From: a virus
DNA: 64,000 nucleotides
Virus record (IMG/VR): IMGVR_UViG_3300036791_000399
Span: 1-64,000 of that record
Direction: 5' to 3' (one strand)
Positions 50,698 through 58,729 of the stretch are shown in pieces. The position numbers and the translations under genes were made by a program. The notes under the pieces were generated by a model. The model made no database searches. It worked only from the letters and a program-made list of their open reading frames with translations, and was not told the origin of the DNA. Position 1 is the stretch's first letter. The number at the start of each line of letters is the position of its first letter.

Positions 50698-51857
50698 GTC
50701 GCCACCTTCTGCGCCGTCTCCCGCCATGCTCTCTCCATCGGTACAGAGACGTGCGCGATCTCGTCGCTGTTGAGAAAGTCCAGCCATTCAGTGAGGGCGC
50801 GATCGCCCTTCGCGGCCGCGGCGTCGCCATCCGCCTGGATCCGCTCCTGGATGGAGGGCTTGCGCGGGGCCCTGGGGGCTCGCTGGGCGGCCTTGGGCGG
50901 ATCCTCTATCACTGCTTCGGGCGCGAGCCTTTGCCCGTCCTGGACGAACCCCTGGCCGGTTACTGCGGCGTCTTGGATGGCTTCCTTGATCTCGCCAGTC
51001 TCAGGATCGAACCTGGAGATCGCCTTAAGCTTGTCCTCCAGCGTCTCAGGCTTCGGTCCTGGCTGCACCTCTTCAGGGAACAACTGATCGAGCGTGGCGT
51101 CGCCGCTCTTCAGCGAGGAGCGCATCCCGCCCAGGTCGACGAGGTGATCGAGGGTGATGTCGTCCAGGTGGTTGACGCTCAGCGATTTGAGGATCCGCTC
51201 AGTCGGCACGCCCATCTTGTTGAAGTAAGAGAAGGCGGCGTCGCGCCGCTCGACCAGGGTCTTCTGGTCACCGCGGATGACGGCCTCAACCGCCTCCTGG
51301 GCGCGGCGCCAGACGGTTTTCGGAATGGCGCCGAGGATGGCGTTCCTCCTGGCGACCGAGGTCGCGGCCGCGCCGGCCAATTGAATCATGTCCGGGTCGA
51401 CGCTCTTGCGCCCCCTCTTCAGTTCGATGCGGCGCCGCGCGCGGGCGACGTAGCCGACGTTGGTTTCGAGGTCATGGACGAGCGCCTCGGCCTCGACATA
51501 CCGCTCGACGCGGTCCTCGTGAGTGACGCGGGCGGCGCAGCGCACGTTCCCCCAGGCGCTGAGGACGATCTCGGCGAAGCGGATGCTCGGCCCTCGGATC
51601 TGCTTGCCGCCGCGGGGCACTGAATAGATGCACTCCTCTGCCATCTGCTCATCGAGCGTGGCGAGCCCGATCATCCGATCACGGGCCTTCGACGGTGAGC
51701 GCGGATAGGCGTGCGCGGTGGCGATCTGCTGATCGAACTCCGCTTTAGTCAGTTCTGTGGCCAAGCTCGCCGGCACCAGCGGGTTCTCGACCTCGGGCTC
51801 CGGCCCAGGACCGGTGAGAACGGGCGTCTCCTCGTTGGGGTAGCGTTGGTCACTCAT
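50694..51857 (-). CDS. Candidate single-strand annealing protein, 387 aa
   Basis: Start chosen at ATG 51857 (MSDQRYPNEE), which forms ATGA coupling with the 54-residue gene. The core (residues about 45-235) contains AEECIYSVPRGGKQIRGPSI, RFAEIVLSAWGNVR, VARARRRIELKRGRKSVDPDM, AARRNAILGAIPKTVW-like blocks found in many phage proteins next to exonucleases. The end is charged and linker-like. Its partner YqaJ exonuclease is three genes upstream in the same operon. An Redbeta/RecT-like annealing role is inferred from context; it does not show a named annealase signature to me. Confidence 0.55.
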   Translation of the reverse strand: MSDQRYPNEETPVLTGPGPEPEVENPLVPASLATELTKAEFDQQIATAHAYPRSPSKARDRMIGLATLDEQMAEECIYSVPRGGKQIRGPSIRFAEIVLSAWGNVRCAARVTHEDRVERYVEAEALVHDLETNVGYVARARRRIELKRGRKSVDPDMIQLAGAAATSVARRNAILGAIPKTVWRRAQEAVEAVIRGDQKTLVERRDAAFSYFNKMGVPTERILKSLSVNHLDDITLDHLVDLGGMRSSLKSGDATLDQLFPEEVQPGPKPETLEDKLKAISRFDPETGEIKEAIQDAAVTGQGFVQDGQRLAPEAVIEDPPKAAQRAPRAPRKPSIQERIQADGDAAAAKGDRALTEWLDFLNSDEIAHVSVPMERAWRETAQKVAT

Positions 51858-52018
51858 CGGCTTTGTTCCTTGCGTTGCGCTGAATTGAGATAGCGCTCCG
51901 GCTTCTTGATCCGCTTCACCAGCGGCAGGTTCCTGGCGATGTATTTCATCCATCGTCGTGGGCTCACATGGCCAGTCGGCTTCGCGGCTTTCTTCTGGTC
52001 GTCTTCGTCTTCACTCAT
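51854..52018 (-). CDS. Small basic protein, 54 aa
   Basis: Coupled by ATGA at both ends: it starts at 52018 within the stop of the 152-residue gene and ends in the start of the annealase candidate. Sequence: acidic first ten residues (MSEDEDDQKK), then basic (SPRRWMKYIARNLPLVKRIK). No family is recognised. The double overlap strongly supports translation. Confidence 0.6.
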   Translation of the reverse strand: MSEDEDDQKKAAKPTGHVSPRRWMKYIARNLPLVKRIKKPERYLNSAQRKEQSR

Positions 52019-52473
52019 ATGTCGGGTTCCTCTTTCCAGATCTGGACGCCGGGAAGCTCCCGCAACCCGAGCAAGATTCCAGTCTTAATCGCCTCGTCGA
52101 CCGCGCTGGCGCGGAAGTAAGGCTTGAGCCGGTGAAACGGCACCGCCTCATAGTTGGTGATCTTGTACACCCAGCGGGCGGGCTCCTCCTGGGGCTCCGC
52201 CACCGGGATGTCTGTATGCTTCCGATAGGCGGCAATGATGCGTCGTAGCCGCTTCGACAGCGGATCGAAAAACAGATTGTTCTGTGTCCCGCCGCGGCTC
52301 TTGCGCCATGCGTCGAGCAGCCTGACCAGAGCCACCTCGGCCGCCTCGACGATGTAGGCAGCGTGCTTCTTGGGCTCGCTGCGAGAAGCATTGGCGCGCT
52401 CGGCGACAAGCTCGATATCGGCGAGCAATTCACGGTGCTGCTCATAGAGTTTCGTCTGAAAGGCGACGTTCAT
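52015..52473 (-). CDS. Unknown protein of recombination operon, 152 aa
   Basis: Mostly helical: ELLADIELVAERANASR, EAAEVALVRLLDAWRKS, then a C-terminal alpha/beta part (RWVYKITNYEAVPFHRLKPY). Overlaps the YqaJ gene by 32 bases. No family recognised; its placement between exonuclease and annealing candidate suggests a recombination accessory. Confidence 0.6.
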   Translation of the reverse strand: MNVAFQTKLYEQHRELLADIELVAERANASRSEPKKHAAYIVEAAEVALVRLLDAWRKSRGGTQNNLFFDPLSKRLRRIIAAYRKHTDIPVAEPQEEPARWVYKITNYEAVPFHRLKPYFRASAVDEAIKTGILLGLRELPGVQIWKEEPDI

Positions 52474-53431
52474 ATTTCTGGTGCTGGCTCACAGTAATTT
52501 TACGGAACGAATAGGCCTTTCGCATCGCTTCTTGAACTTTGATCGTTGGCGCTTTGACCAGCGTGCCGCCGTAGCGCGCCGCCCTGGAATTGCCCATTCG
52601 GGCGATGATCTGGGCGTCGATCACCTTGCGCAGCTTTTCCGCCTTGGTCCCGGCTTCCTCGGTTCGCTTGAACTCTTCGCGCTGCCACAAGAGATTGCCG
52701 AACTCAGGGTCGCCGACAATGTCGACGGTCGAGCCGTCCTCATCGCGGTACGTCTCCAGGATGGCGGCGGCGTCTTTGCCCCAGTCCACCGGGTAGGGCT
52801 CCTTGGCCGCAACCCGGCGCCAGAAATCCTTAGCCAGTTCGCGGAATGTCTGCGCCACCCCTGGCATGATCGGGACGTCAATGATTTCAGCGTCGAGGCC
52901 GGCGTCGCCGATGGTGATCGCTGCCACCGCGCCCCACTTTATGTCTTCCGCTCCCCAGTACGCGCCCACCATTGCCGCCTGGATGTTGACCTGGATCGCC
53001 ATCCAGACCGGCAATTCGGAGTCGCCTGTGTCCTCGTCCCGCCACCTGCGAAAGGTTGCTGGGCCGACTGACTTGACGTCGATCAGGCCATAACCTCGGA
53101 CGGGACATCGCGCCCAGAGATCCGGCGTCGTGCCAATGCGCTCCTCCGGATCGCAGTAGTAGTACGGATTAGGCGTGACCTCCCAGTCTGGCCGCTCCTC
53201 CGCGATGATGTCGGGCGCGATCTTCTCGATATACTGGCCTCGGCGCGCGAGCTTCGGGTCGATCGGTTTCGCCGGCAGGAGGCCGCTCTTCAACGCCCAT
53301 TGCTGATAGGCGCTCGTATAAGGATGAACCTCGGCGCCGAACAGACATGCCCCCACTGACGATGTCATGTGCTCCGCGCGCCAGCCTAGCCATTCTTCCC
53401 GATCGCCGAGGGAGCGGACTTCGACGGTCAT
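52442..53431 (-). CDS. YqaJ-type viral recombinase exonuclease
   Basis: 329 residues, usual family size. REEWLGWRAEHMTSSVGACL at the start, then RRGQYIEKIAPDIIAEE, GTTPDLWARCPVRGYGLIDV with KSVG, and QVNIQAAMVGAYWGAE supply the nuclease Glu, Asp, Asp-x-Lys and Gln positions of the PD-(D/E)XK lambda-exonuclease fold. It resects double-strand ends 5' to 3' to feed the annealing protein. Overlaps the upstream small gene by ATGA. Confidence 0.88.
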   Translation of the reverse strand: MTVEVRSLGDREEWLGWRAEHMTSSVGACLFGAEVHPYTSAYQQWALKSGLLPAKPIDPKLARRGQYIEKIAPDIIAEERPDWEVTPNPYYYCDPEERIGTTPDLWARCPVRGYGLIDVKSVGPATFRRWRDEDTGDSELPVWMAIQVNIQAAMVGAYWGAEDIKWGAVAAITIGDAGLDAEIIDVPIMPGVAQTFRELAKDFWRRVAAKEPYPVDWGKDAAAILETYRDEDGSTVDIVGDPEFGNLLWQREEFKRTEEAGTKAEKLRKVIDAQIIARMGNSRAARYGGTLVKAPTIKVQEAMRKAYSFRKITVSQHQKYERRLSDETL

Positions 53432-53586
53432 GCCAGATGCTCAAGCCGACCGAGTTTCTCGGCGATCTGCGTGTGGCCCTGTTGCTCCAGGACATAGGCG
53501 ACCATCTCCAGGAACCGCTCGACGCCGAGACGGTCGATGATCGTAGCGATCAGTTCTTCCCAGTGCTTGTTGTCGTATTCCAACAT
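53428..53586 (-). CDS. Small protein before YqaJ, 52 aa
   Basis: Start at 53586 after GGGAGGGG; its stop overlaps the YqaJ start (ATGA). Helical acidic peptide (MLEYDNKHWEELIATIID, RFLEMVAYVLEQQG, EKLGRLEHLA). Good ribosome-binding site and coupling make it a real gene; function unknown. Confidence 0.6.
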   Translation of the reverse strand: MLEYDNKHWEELIATIIDRLGVERFLEMVAYVLEQQGHTQIAEKLGRLEHLA

Positions 53587-53606
53587 TTCCACCCCTCCCT
53601 GAGATA

Positions 53607-53634
53607 AGCGAGAGGGGGCGAACCCCTCCCGCTG
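53607..53634 (-). terminator. Hairpin between minus-strand early genes
   Basis: On the minus strand GCGGGAGGGG and CCCCCTCTCGC pair around a TTCG loop, followed by TTATCT. A stable structure with a weak T-tract, 8 bases after the preceding stop; it may attenuate transcription into the YqaJ operon. Confidence 0.35.
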
Positions 53635-53641
53635 TGATCAA

Positions 53642-53854
53642 TCAATCGTCGAGCGGCCTAAGACCCTCTGCCTTATCGACAAGCAATACCTGCGCCCTGG
53701 TCGGAGTGCAGACGCAGCAGGCAAGGCGCGCCTCGCCGAGGGCGACTGCGTGCTCGTTCCGAAAGGCGGCGAGCTTTTCCTTCTTGGTCAGTTTCTTGAC
53801 CTTGGGCTTCTCGATCACTTCGCCGCCAGGACTGGTGGTGTGTTCGTCGAACAT
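53642..53854 (-). CDS. Small Lys-rich protein, 70 aa
   Basis: GGAGG precedes the ATG at 53854. Basic middle (PKVKKLTKKEKLAAFR), then CCVCTP, a triple-Cys cluster, and VDKAEGLRPLDD. No known domain. Upstream leader (53855-53930) contains two hairpins (GACGCA/TGCGTC and ATAGGCG/CGCCTAT), so expression may be RNA-regulated. Confidence 0.55.
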   Translation of the reverse strand: MFDEHTTSPGGEVIEKPKVKKLTKKEKLAAFRNEHAVALGEARLACCVCTPTRAQVLLVDKAEGLRPLDD

Positions 53855-53873
53855 CCGTACCTCCTTCTCCGAA

Positions 53874-53918
53874 GACGCAATAAAGTGCGTCGGACATAGG
53901 CGACTTAATTGCGCCTAT
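53874..53918 (-). promoter_or_regulatory. Two-hairpin leader
   Basis: Inverted repeats 53874-53879/53886-53891 (GACGCA, TGCGTC) and 53896-53902/53912-53918 (ATAGGCG, CGCCTAT) lie between the membrane-protein stop and the ribosome-binding site of the gene at 53854. They may be a terminator plus leader element; neither has a T-tract. Confidence 0.35.
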
Positions 53919-53930
53919 CGCCACCGCGCT

Positions 53931-54359
53931 TCATGGCTTCTTCACCCAAGCCTTGCCATTCCACATCAGCGAGCCCGGTGGCGGTACACAGGTCATCGTG
54001 CCCTCCTCGTAAGTGAAGCCGCCGATGCCGAGGTCCGCATCGCTCAGTCCGGTGTTCGGATCAGAATGGAAAATTCCCTTACAGGCTGGTGGTGGTTTTG
54101 CTGTCAGCGCCACGCCTATGACCAATACGATGGGAATGGCGGCAACGGTCAGGATGACGTTCCTGTGGCCCCGTACTTCTTCCCAAGGGATTAAGGTGGC
54201 GACGAACACAACGCCCCAAATGATGAGGCAAACGGTGCCGATGATCGGGTGGGCCATGAACCCGCCGATCACGATTATGACGCCGACGAAGTTGACGACC
54301 CAGCGAAACTCGCCCCCGGATATGCGGTCTAGGATCAGCAACAGAAGTAGGTCGTCCAT
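53931..54359 (-). CDS. Membrane protein, 142 aa
   Basis: First minus-strand early gene, GGAGAG before the start. Hydrophobic helices at about residues 20-35, 40-55 and 70-88, with cytoplasmic basic residues between. C-terminal soluble part ends GSLMWNGKAWVKKP, like the WNGxxW end of the giant internal protein. Could be a superinfection-exclusion protein; unproven. Confidence 0.65.
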   Translation of the reverse strand: MDDLLLLLILDRISGGEFRWVVNFVGVIIVIGGFMAHPIIGTVCLIIWGVVFVATLIPWEEVRGHRNVILTVAAIPIVLVIGVALTAKPPPACKGIFHSDPNTGLSDADLGIGGFTYEEGTMTCVPPPGSLMWNGKAWVKKP

Positions 54360-54571
54360 ACTCTCTCCATTCCGTAGGGCGGAGACAGCGAGCGCCGCCG
54401 CCTCCGCCCCACTTGATCAGGCCGCTCACGACGTCGACGTCCGGATTCGCAAACGCCATCTCCCGGTCGCGGCCCGATTCATTTCCCTATATAAGGCTGT
54501 AGCAGCTTCCGCGACAACCGGCAAGGCCGCCGTTGACGTTGCGCAGCGGAATGTGAGACAAAGGTGACGCC
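54360..54571. promoter_or_regulatory. Divergent control region
   Basis: 212 bases between the minus-strand early operon and the plus-strand HTH gene. Contains an AT-rich CTATATAAGG at about 54488-54497 in otherwise GC-rich DNA, a possible -10 area, and no convincing gene. Operators for the Cro-like protein at 54572 are expected here, but no clean repeat was found by eye. Confidence 0.4.
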
Positions 54572-54796
54572 ATGCGTTTGGATATCTATCTCGAAAAGAG
54601 CAACACGCCGGTCAAGACGTTCGCCGGGATGATCGGCGTCCACCGGACCAGTGTTTATCGATTTATGAAGGGCTTAGCCTTCCCCCGACCACAGACGATC
54701 GAGCACATTACCCAGGTGACCCAGGGCAAGGTCACCGCCAACGACTTCATCGCGATTAACCCTAGAGAGTCACGCTCCCTTTCCGCTGTCGGCTAA
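54572..54796 (+). CDS. Cro/C1-type HTH regulator, 74 aa
   Basis: Contains a complete HTH_3-type domain: LDIYLEKSNTPVKTFAGMIG, HRTSVYRFMKGLAFPRP, TIEHITQVTQGKVTANDF. No C-terminal cleavage or oligomerisation domain, so it is Cro-like rather than a full repressor. Divergent from the minus-strand early operon, it probably controls both directions. Confidence 0.78.
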   Translation: MRLDIYLEKSNTPVKTFAGMIGVHRTSVYRFMKGLAFPRPQTIEHITQVTQGKVTANDFIAINPRESRSLSAVG

Positions 54797-54801
54797 GTCG
54801 G

Positions 54802-55287
54802 ATGATCGTGCTTGGCATCGACATTGGCGTCAGTGGGGCTATTGCGGTCCTCTCCGACGGCGCCATCGTCCAAGTCCACGATATGCCGATCCTGCGCGAC
54901 GGGCCCAAAAACCGGGCGAGCGTCAACGCGCCGCTCCTGGCCGAAATCATCGCCACAAGCCACGCGCAGACAGTGTTCATAGAGTGGGTTGGCGTCCGTC
55001 CTGGGGAGGGCGCTGTCGGGGCATTCGCCTTCGGGCGGGCGCGCGGCGTTTGTGAAGGCGTTTGTGCGGGGCTCGCGATCCCGGTGGTGTTCATCACCAG
55101 CCCGCAGTGGAAGCGCGTTCACGGCATCGCCCCCGGCAAGAACGGCGCGAAAGACGCGGCGCGCTCTAAGGCGATTGCGCGCTGGCCCGGTAGTGCGGAC
55201 CTGTTCAAACGAGCCAGAGATGACGGACGCGCGGAGTCATGTTTAATTGCCACCGCAGGCATGTTAATAAGCGAGAATACTCGATGA
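54802..55287 (+). CDS. RuvC-like Holliday junction nuclease
   Basis: 161 residues. First catalytic Asp in GIDIGVSGAIAVL, Glu in VFIEWVGVRPGEGAVGAFAF, and late acidic residues in KRARDDGRAESCLIA give the RNase H-fold DEDD set. Resolves recombination or packaging branch structures. Its last residues (ISENTR) are coupled by ATGA to an HNH gene, and the original C terminus may have been altered by that insertion. Confidence 0.82.
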   Translation: MIVLGIDIGVSGAIAVLSDGAIVQVHDMPILRDGPKNRASVNAPLLAEIIATSHAQTVFIEWVGVRPGEGAVGAFAFGRARGVCEGVCAGLAIPVVFITSPQWKRVHGIAPGKNGAKDAARSKAIARWPGSADLFKRARDDGRAESCLIATAGMLISENTR

Positions 55288-55901
55288 GCGCGCTCGTTGA
55301 CCTGACTGGACGGCGATTTTATAAATGGACGGTTCTCAATCGCCACGATGCGAAGTGTGGCCAAGCACTTCTCTGGGTATGCGTGTGTGATTGCGGCGTA
55401 AAGCGCCCAGTTCTTGGCAATTCATTACGGCGCGGCAAATCGACAAATTGTGGCTGCATACAGTACGCACAGCTTTCTATACGTCAAAGAAAGCATGGGT
55501 ACTGCGAGCGAGGCCATAACAGTCGCGCGTATACACTTTGGCGGCACATCAATCAGCGTTGCTATAATCCCCGTTGCAAGGACTATCCATACTACGGCGG
55601 GCGGGGGATCGCGGTTTGCGATCGATGGCGCTCCTTTGAATCTTTTTATGCTGATGTCGGCGATCCGCCGCCAGATCTAACTTTAGACCGCGAAGATAAC
55701 GATGGCGATTATGAGCCAGGAAATTGGCGCTGGGCGACCCGGTATCAACAGGCCCACAACAGACGGAAGCCTAAGAAGACTGGGCCAATGCCATCTGAAA
55801 CTCGCGCTAAACTTTCAGCGGCTCTCAAGGGCCGGATACGTTCGCCGGAGCATTGCGCGAACATAAGCGCGGCCAAGAGACAAGCAGGCAGTCGGGCATG
55901 A
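55284..55901 (+). CDS. HNH homing endonuclease with zinc ribbon and NUMOD3-like tail
   Basis: 205 residues. CVCDCG and NCGCI zinc-ribbon pairs; YYGGRGIAVCDRWRSF; LDREDNDGDYEPGNWRWAT; C-terminal MPSETRAKLSAALKGR and SPEHCANISAAK, a NUMOD3-type DNA-binding motif. Low GC relative to neighbours. Exactly joined to the RuvC-like gene end and to the next gene start by ATGA overlaps. Confidence 0.88.
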   Translation: MSALVDLTGRRFYKWTVLNRHDAKCGQALLWVCVCDCGVKRPVLGNSLRRGKSTNCGCIQYAQLSIRQRKHGYCERGHNSRAYTLWRHINQRCYNPRCKDYPYYGGRGIAVCDRWRSFESFYADVGDPPPDLTLDREDNDGDYEPGNWRWATRYQQAHNRRKPKKTGPMPSETRAKLSAALKGRIRSPEHCANISAAKRQAGSRA

Positions 55902-56209
55902 CCACGACAGCATTCGAGACGATGATCGGCGAAGCCGTCCTGGCCCATGTCAGGGACGCTGTCCTAAAAGTAATTGTGGACAAGCGCGCCTTCGCGGAGT
56001 CCTCGGCGGCGGTCGGGGGGACTCCGCTTAACGGCGAAGAGCTAAGTGAGCTTCGGGCGCTGGGCGCCGCAGCCGATTGCATCCAGTTCGCCTTGAGCGC
56101 GGGCCAGGACGCCAAGACCAAAGGCAAGTCCGCCCCCGAATGGGTTGTTCGCATGGCGGCGCAGGCGCGCTGCGCTCTTATTGAGGAAACCGCCCAGGAC
56201 GAAGCTTGA
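55898..56209 (+). CDS. Unknown protein, 103 aa
   Basis: ATGA-coupled start at 55898. Helical N-terminal part (FETMIGEAVLAHVRDAVLKV), then GEELSELRALGAAADCIQFA and a C-terminal helix. Lies between resolvase and primase, so a replication accessory is plausible. No family recognised. Confidence 0.6.
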   Translation: MTTTAFETMIGEAVLAHVRDAVLKVIVDKRAFAESSAAVGGTPLNGEELSELRALGAAADCIQFALSAGQDAKTKGKSAPEWVVRMAAQARCALIEETAQDEA

Positions 56210-56226
56210 TTTGACGAAGGCTGGAG

Positions 56227-57435
56227 ATGGCGGCGTTCGCGAGTCAGGGGGCATGGAACCAATGGATCGACCAGGGTCGCTCCGCCGACATCCTGGCTAT
56301 CGCCCAGTCTTTCGGCGCGCGGCTCAAGAAAGCAGGCACCGCTGAATTTGTAGGGCCCTGCCCGCTCTGCAGCGGCACTGACCGGTTCTCGATCAACAGC
56401 AAGAAGAAGGTCTGCAACTGTCGGGGCTGCGGCCTCAAGGGCGACGTAATCGCCTTCGTCGAGGGGATGACGGGCGCCTCGTTCATTGAAGCCGTTGAAC
56501 GCATCACCGGCACGCCCAGGCCTGACCGCTCACGCGACGAGACGCTGGAGGAGCGCAATGCGCGGCTGGCCAAGAACGCCGCTCGTCTCTCCGACTTCCA
56601 GAAGCGCGAGGAGGCGGAGCGCGCGGCCGAGGCGGCCAAGGCCAAGCGCGACGAGGAAGTCATCACCAAAGTGCTCGACCGGGCTCAGCCGCTCGCTGAG
56701 ACGCTTGGCGAGGCCTATCTGCGCGGGCGCGGCCTCACGCCGCATAAGCGGTTCACGGGCGATATCCGCTTCGTCCCGGAACTCGATTACTGGGGCGCGA
56801 CCGACAATGGCACCCGGTCGATCATTCACCTCGCCACCCTGCCCGCGATCGTCGCCATCATTCGCGATTTCAGCGGCGCCATCATTGGCTTGAGCCAGAC
56901 CTATCTCGACCCCCAGGAGCCCCGGAAATGGACGCCGACGGGTTCGCCGTCCAACAGCCCGACGAAGATCAGGGGCGAGAAGAAGGGCGGCATGATCAGG
57001 CTCGGGCGGATCGGCGCGACCCTGGCGATCGGCGAAGGGTGGGCGAACTGCCTCGCCTTCCATCAACTCGGCTTCGGGCCCGAGGATCTCACCCTGGCGG
57101 CCGCTGTCGACCTCGGAAACCTCGCGGGCGGCGCCACGGGCCCCTGGGGTCATCCCGTCGCCAAGGACGCCGACGGTCGGCAGGTGCGAATGAAGAACGG
57201 GATCCCAGATATGCAATCCCCAGGAATCATTCTCCCGGAGGGGATCACCTCGATTATCATCCTCGCGGATCTCGACAGCGAGAGCTATAGCACTGCGGCG
57301 CAGTTGCGCACCGCGGGCAATCGATTCCGAAACATGGGTATTGCGGTCGAGGTCGCATGGCCAAGCGCGGGCAAGGATTGGAATGACGTTCTTATAAGTC
57401 AGGAGGGGAGCATTGGCGGCTCCGCTAACCCTTGA
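56227..57435 (+). CDS. DNA primase with CHC2-like zinc finger and TOPRIM
   Basis: 402 residues. Zinc finger CPLCSGTDRFSINSKKKVC then CRGCG at about 45-75; a charged linker helix (Ala/Glu/Lys-rich); TOPRIM with LAIGEGWANCLAFHQLGF and IIILADLDSES near residues 262-350, ending GKDWNDVL, the usual TOPRIM close. Makes primers for replication beside the helicase gene with which it overlaps by 23 bases. Confidence 0.88.
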   Translation: MAAFASQGAWNQWIDQGRSADILAIAQSFGARLKKAGTAEFVGPCPLCSGTDRFSINSKKKVCNCRGCGLKGDVIAFVEGMTGASFIEAVERITGTPRPDRSRDETLEERNARLAKNAARLSDFQKREEAERAAEAAKAKRDEEVITKVLDRAQPLAETLGEAYLRGRGLTPHKRFTGDIRFVPELDYWGATDNGTRSIIHLATLPAIVAIIRDFSGAIIGLSQTYLDPQEPRKWTPTGSPSNSPTKIRGEKKGGMIRLGRIGATLAIGEGWANCLAFHQLGFGPEDLTLAAAVDLGNLAGGATGPWGHPVAKDADGRQVRMKNGIPDMQSPGIILPEGITSIIILADLDSESYSTAAQLRTAGNRFRNMGIAVEVAWPSAGKDWNDVLISQEGSIGGSANP

Positions 57436-58729
57436 GCATCCCTATCTCACCATTGAATCCTTCGACGATTTCCTCAAGCGCACCGACTGGATTTTCCAGC
57501 CAGCGGTCAAAAGCCGCTTCGGCGCCATCAGCCTCGACCAGTTAGACGACGCCGGGGTCGAGCACGACTGGCTCGTCTCGGGCTGGCTGTCGAGCCGCGA
57601 CCGCTCGGTCCTGGCTGGCGATTCAAAGGCAGGCAAAAGCTTCTTCGCCCTGGAGACGGCGCTGTGCGTCGCGTTCGGCCGCGACCTGTTCGGGCTCCCC
57701 ACCAAAAGAGGCGGGGTCATCTATCAGGTCGGCGAAGGCCTGGGCGGCTTCAAAAAGCGGCTGCGCGCGTGGCGGTCGTATTACGGGGTCGAGTTCACCC
57801 GTGAGATCCCGTTCCGTCTCTTCCAGCGCGGGATCGACATCTATCGCGACTTCGATCAGGTCGACGCTTTGATCGAGGAGATCCTCGCCCATGCGGCGCT
57901 GTTCGACGGGCCGCTCCGGCTGGTGGTGATCGACACCCTGGCGAAAGCCAGCATCGGCGCCGACGAGAATGCCGTGAAGGACATGGGCATCGTGATGAAA
58001 AACGTCGAGCGCATCAACGAGCGCACGGGCGCCCATGTGATGCTCGTGCATCATTTGACGAAGGGCGGCGTCGTGCGCGGCTCGACCTCCGTCTATGCCG
58101 GCGTCGATCAGGTGCTGCTGCTCACCCGCGACGAGCAAACCAAAATGCGGACGCTGAGCCTCGACAAGCAGAAAGACGACGACGAGGGGGTCGCGCTCAA
58201 TTTCGAACTGGAGAAGGTCGTCCTGGGCCAGGACGAGGACGGGCGGCAAGTGACCTCCTGCGTCTGCCTTGCGGTCAGCGAGCGCGAGCGGGTGCGGCGC
58301 GAGGAGGAACTCCGGGGGCTGAGACTCTCGACCGCGCTTGAGGTGTTCCTCAAGGCGTTTTTCGAGACGGAGCGGCGCTATGGGATGCCGGTCCCGGCCG
58401 CCCTGGACGTGCCGAGCAAAGTTCGTACGATCGTGTACTGGGAGGATTTCAAGCGCGTCTACGGCGACATCTCGCCAGCCGATACTCTGACCCGCGAGGA
58501 ACTGACGACCGAGGAACAGGCGAAGGCGCTCGATCGGCATTACGAGAAAATGAAGAGCCGGGTGCGCCGATTCCGCGAGGAGACGATCGCCCAGGGCATT
58601 CTTGGGTTTGGGCAGTTTGAGGATAAGGCTGTGTGCTGGTGGACGGGAAAGCCACTGCGAGCCTTCCCGCACACGCAGCCGACGCAAGAGCGGGACAAAG
58701 ACGACCCGGCGCTGGCGATCGAGTTCTAA
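57413..58729 (+). CDS. RecA-fold (RepA/AAA_25-type) replicative ATPase
   Basis: 438 residues from TTG 57413, with AGGAGGGG just upstream. Walker A GDSKAGKS (about 69-76), Walker B RLVVIDTLAKAS, a later HVMLVHHLTKGG sensor and RGSTSVYAGVDQVLLL segment. Functions as hexameric helicase or loader at the phage fork together with the primase. C-terminal 130 residues are phage-specific. Four-base convergent overlap with the next minus gene. Confidence 0.85.
   Translation: MAAPLTLEHPYLTIESFDDFLKRTDWIFQPAVKSRFGAISLDQLDDAGVEHDWLVSGWLSSRDRSVLAGDSKAGKSFFALETALCVAFGRDLFGLPTKRGGVIYQVGEGLGGFKKRLRAWRSYYGVEFTREIPFRLFQRGIDIYRDFDQVDALIEEILAHAALFDGPLRLVVIDTLAKASIGADENAVKDMGIVMKNVERINERTGAHVMLVHHLTKGGVVRGSTSVYAGVDQVLLLTRDEQTKMRTLSLDKQKDDDEGVALNFELEKVVLGQDEDGRQVTSCVCLAVSERERVRREEELRGLRLSTALEVFLKAFFETERRYGMPVPAALDVPSKVRTIVYWEDFKRVYGDISPADTLTREELTTEEQAKALDRHYEKMKSRVRRFREETIAQGILGFGQFEDKAVCWWTGKPLRAFPHTQPTQERDKDDPALAIEF

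Noticed and set aside
50751-51623. Plus-strand frame of 290 codons
   Set aside because: Antisense to the annealase candidate, which is supported by ATGA/GTGA couplings on the minus strand.
54079-54459. Minus-strand frame of 126 codons starting in the divergent region
   Set aside because: Overlaps the membrane-protein gene in another frame; the downstream part is Arg/His-rich shadow and the membrane-protein frame has the better ribosome-binding site and topology.
57623-58687. Minus-strand frame of 354 codons
   Set aside because: Antisense to the RecA-fold ATPase gene with intact Walker motifs.
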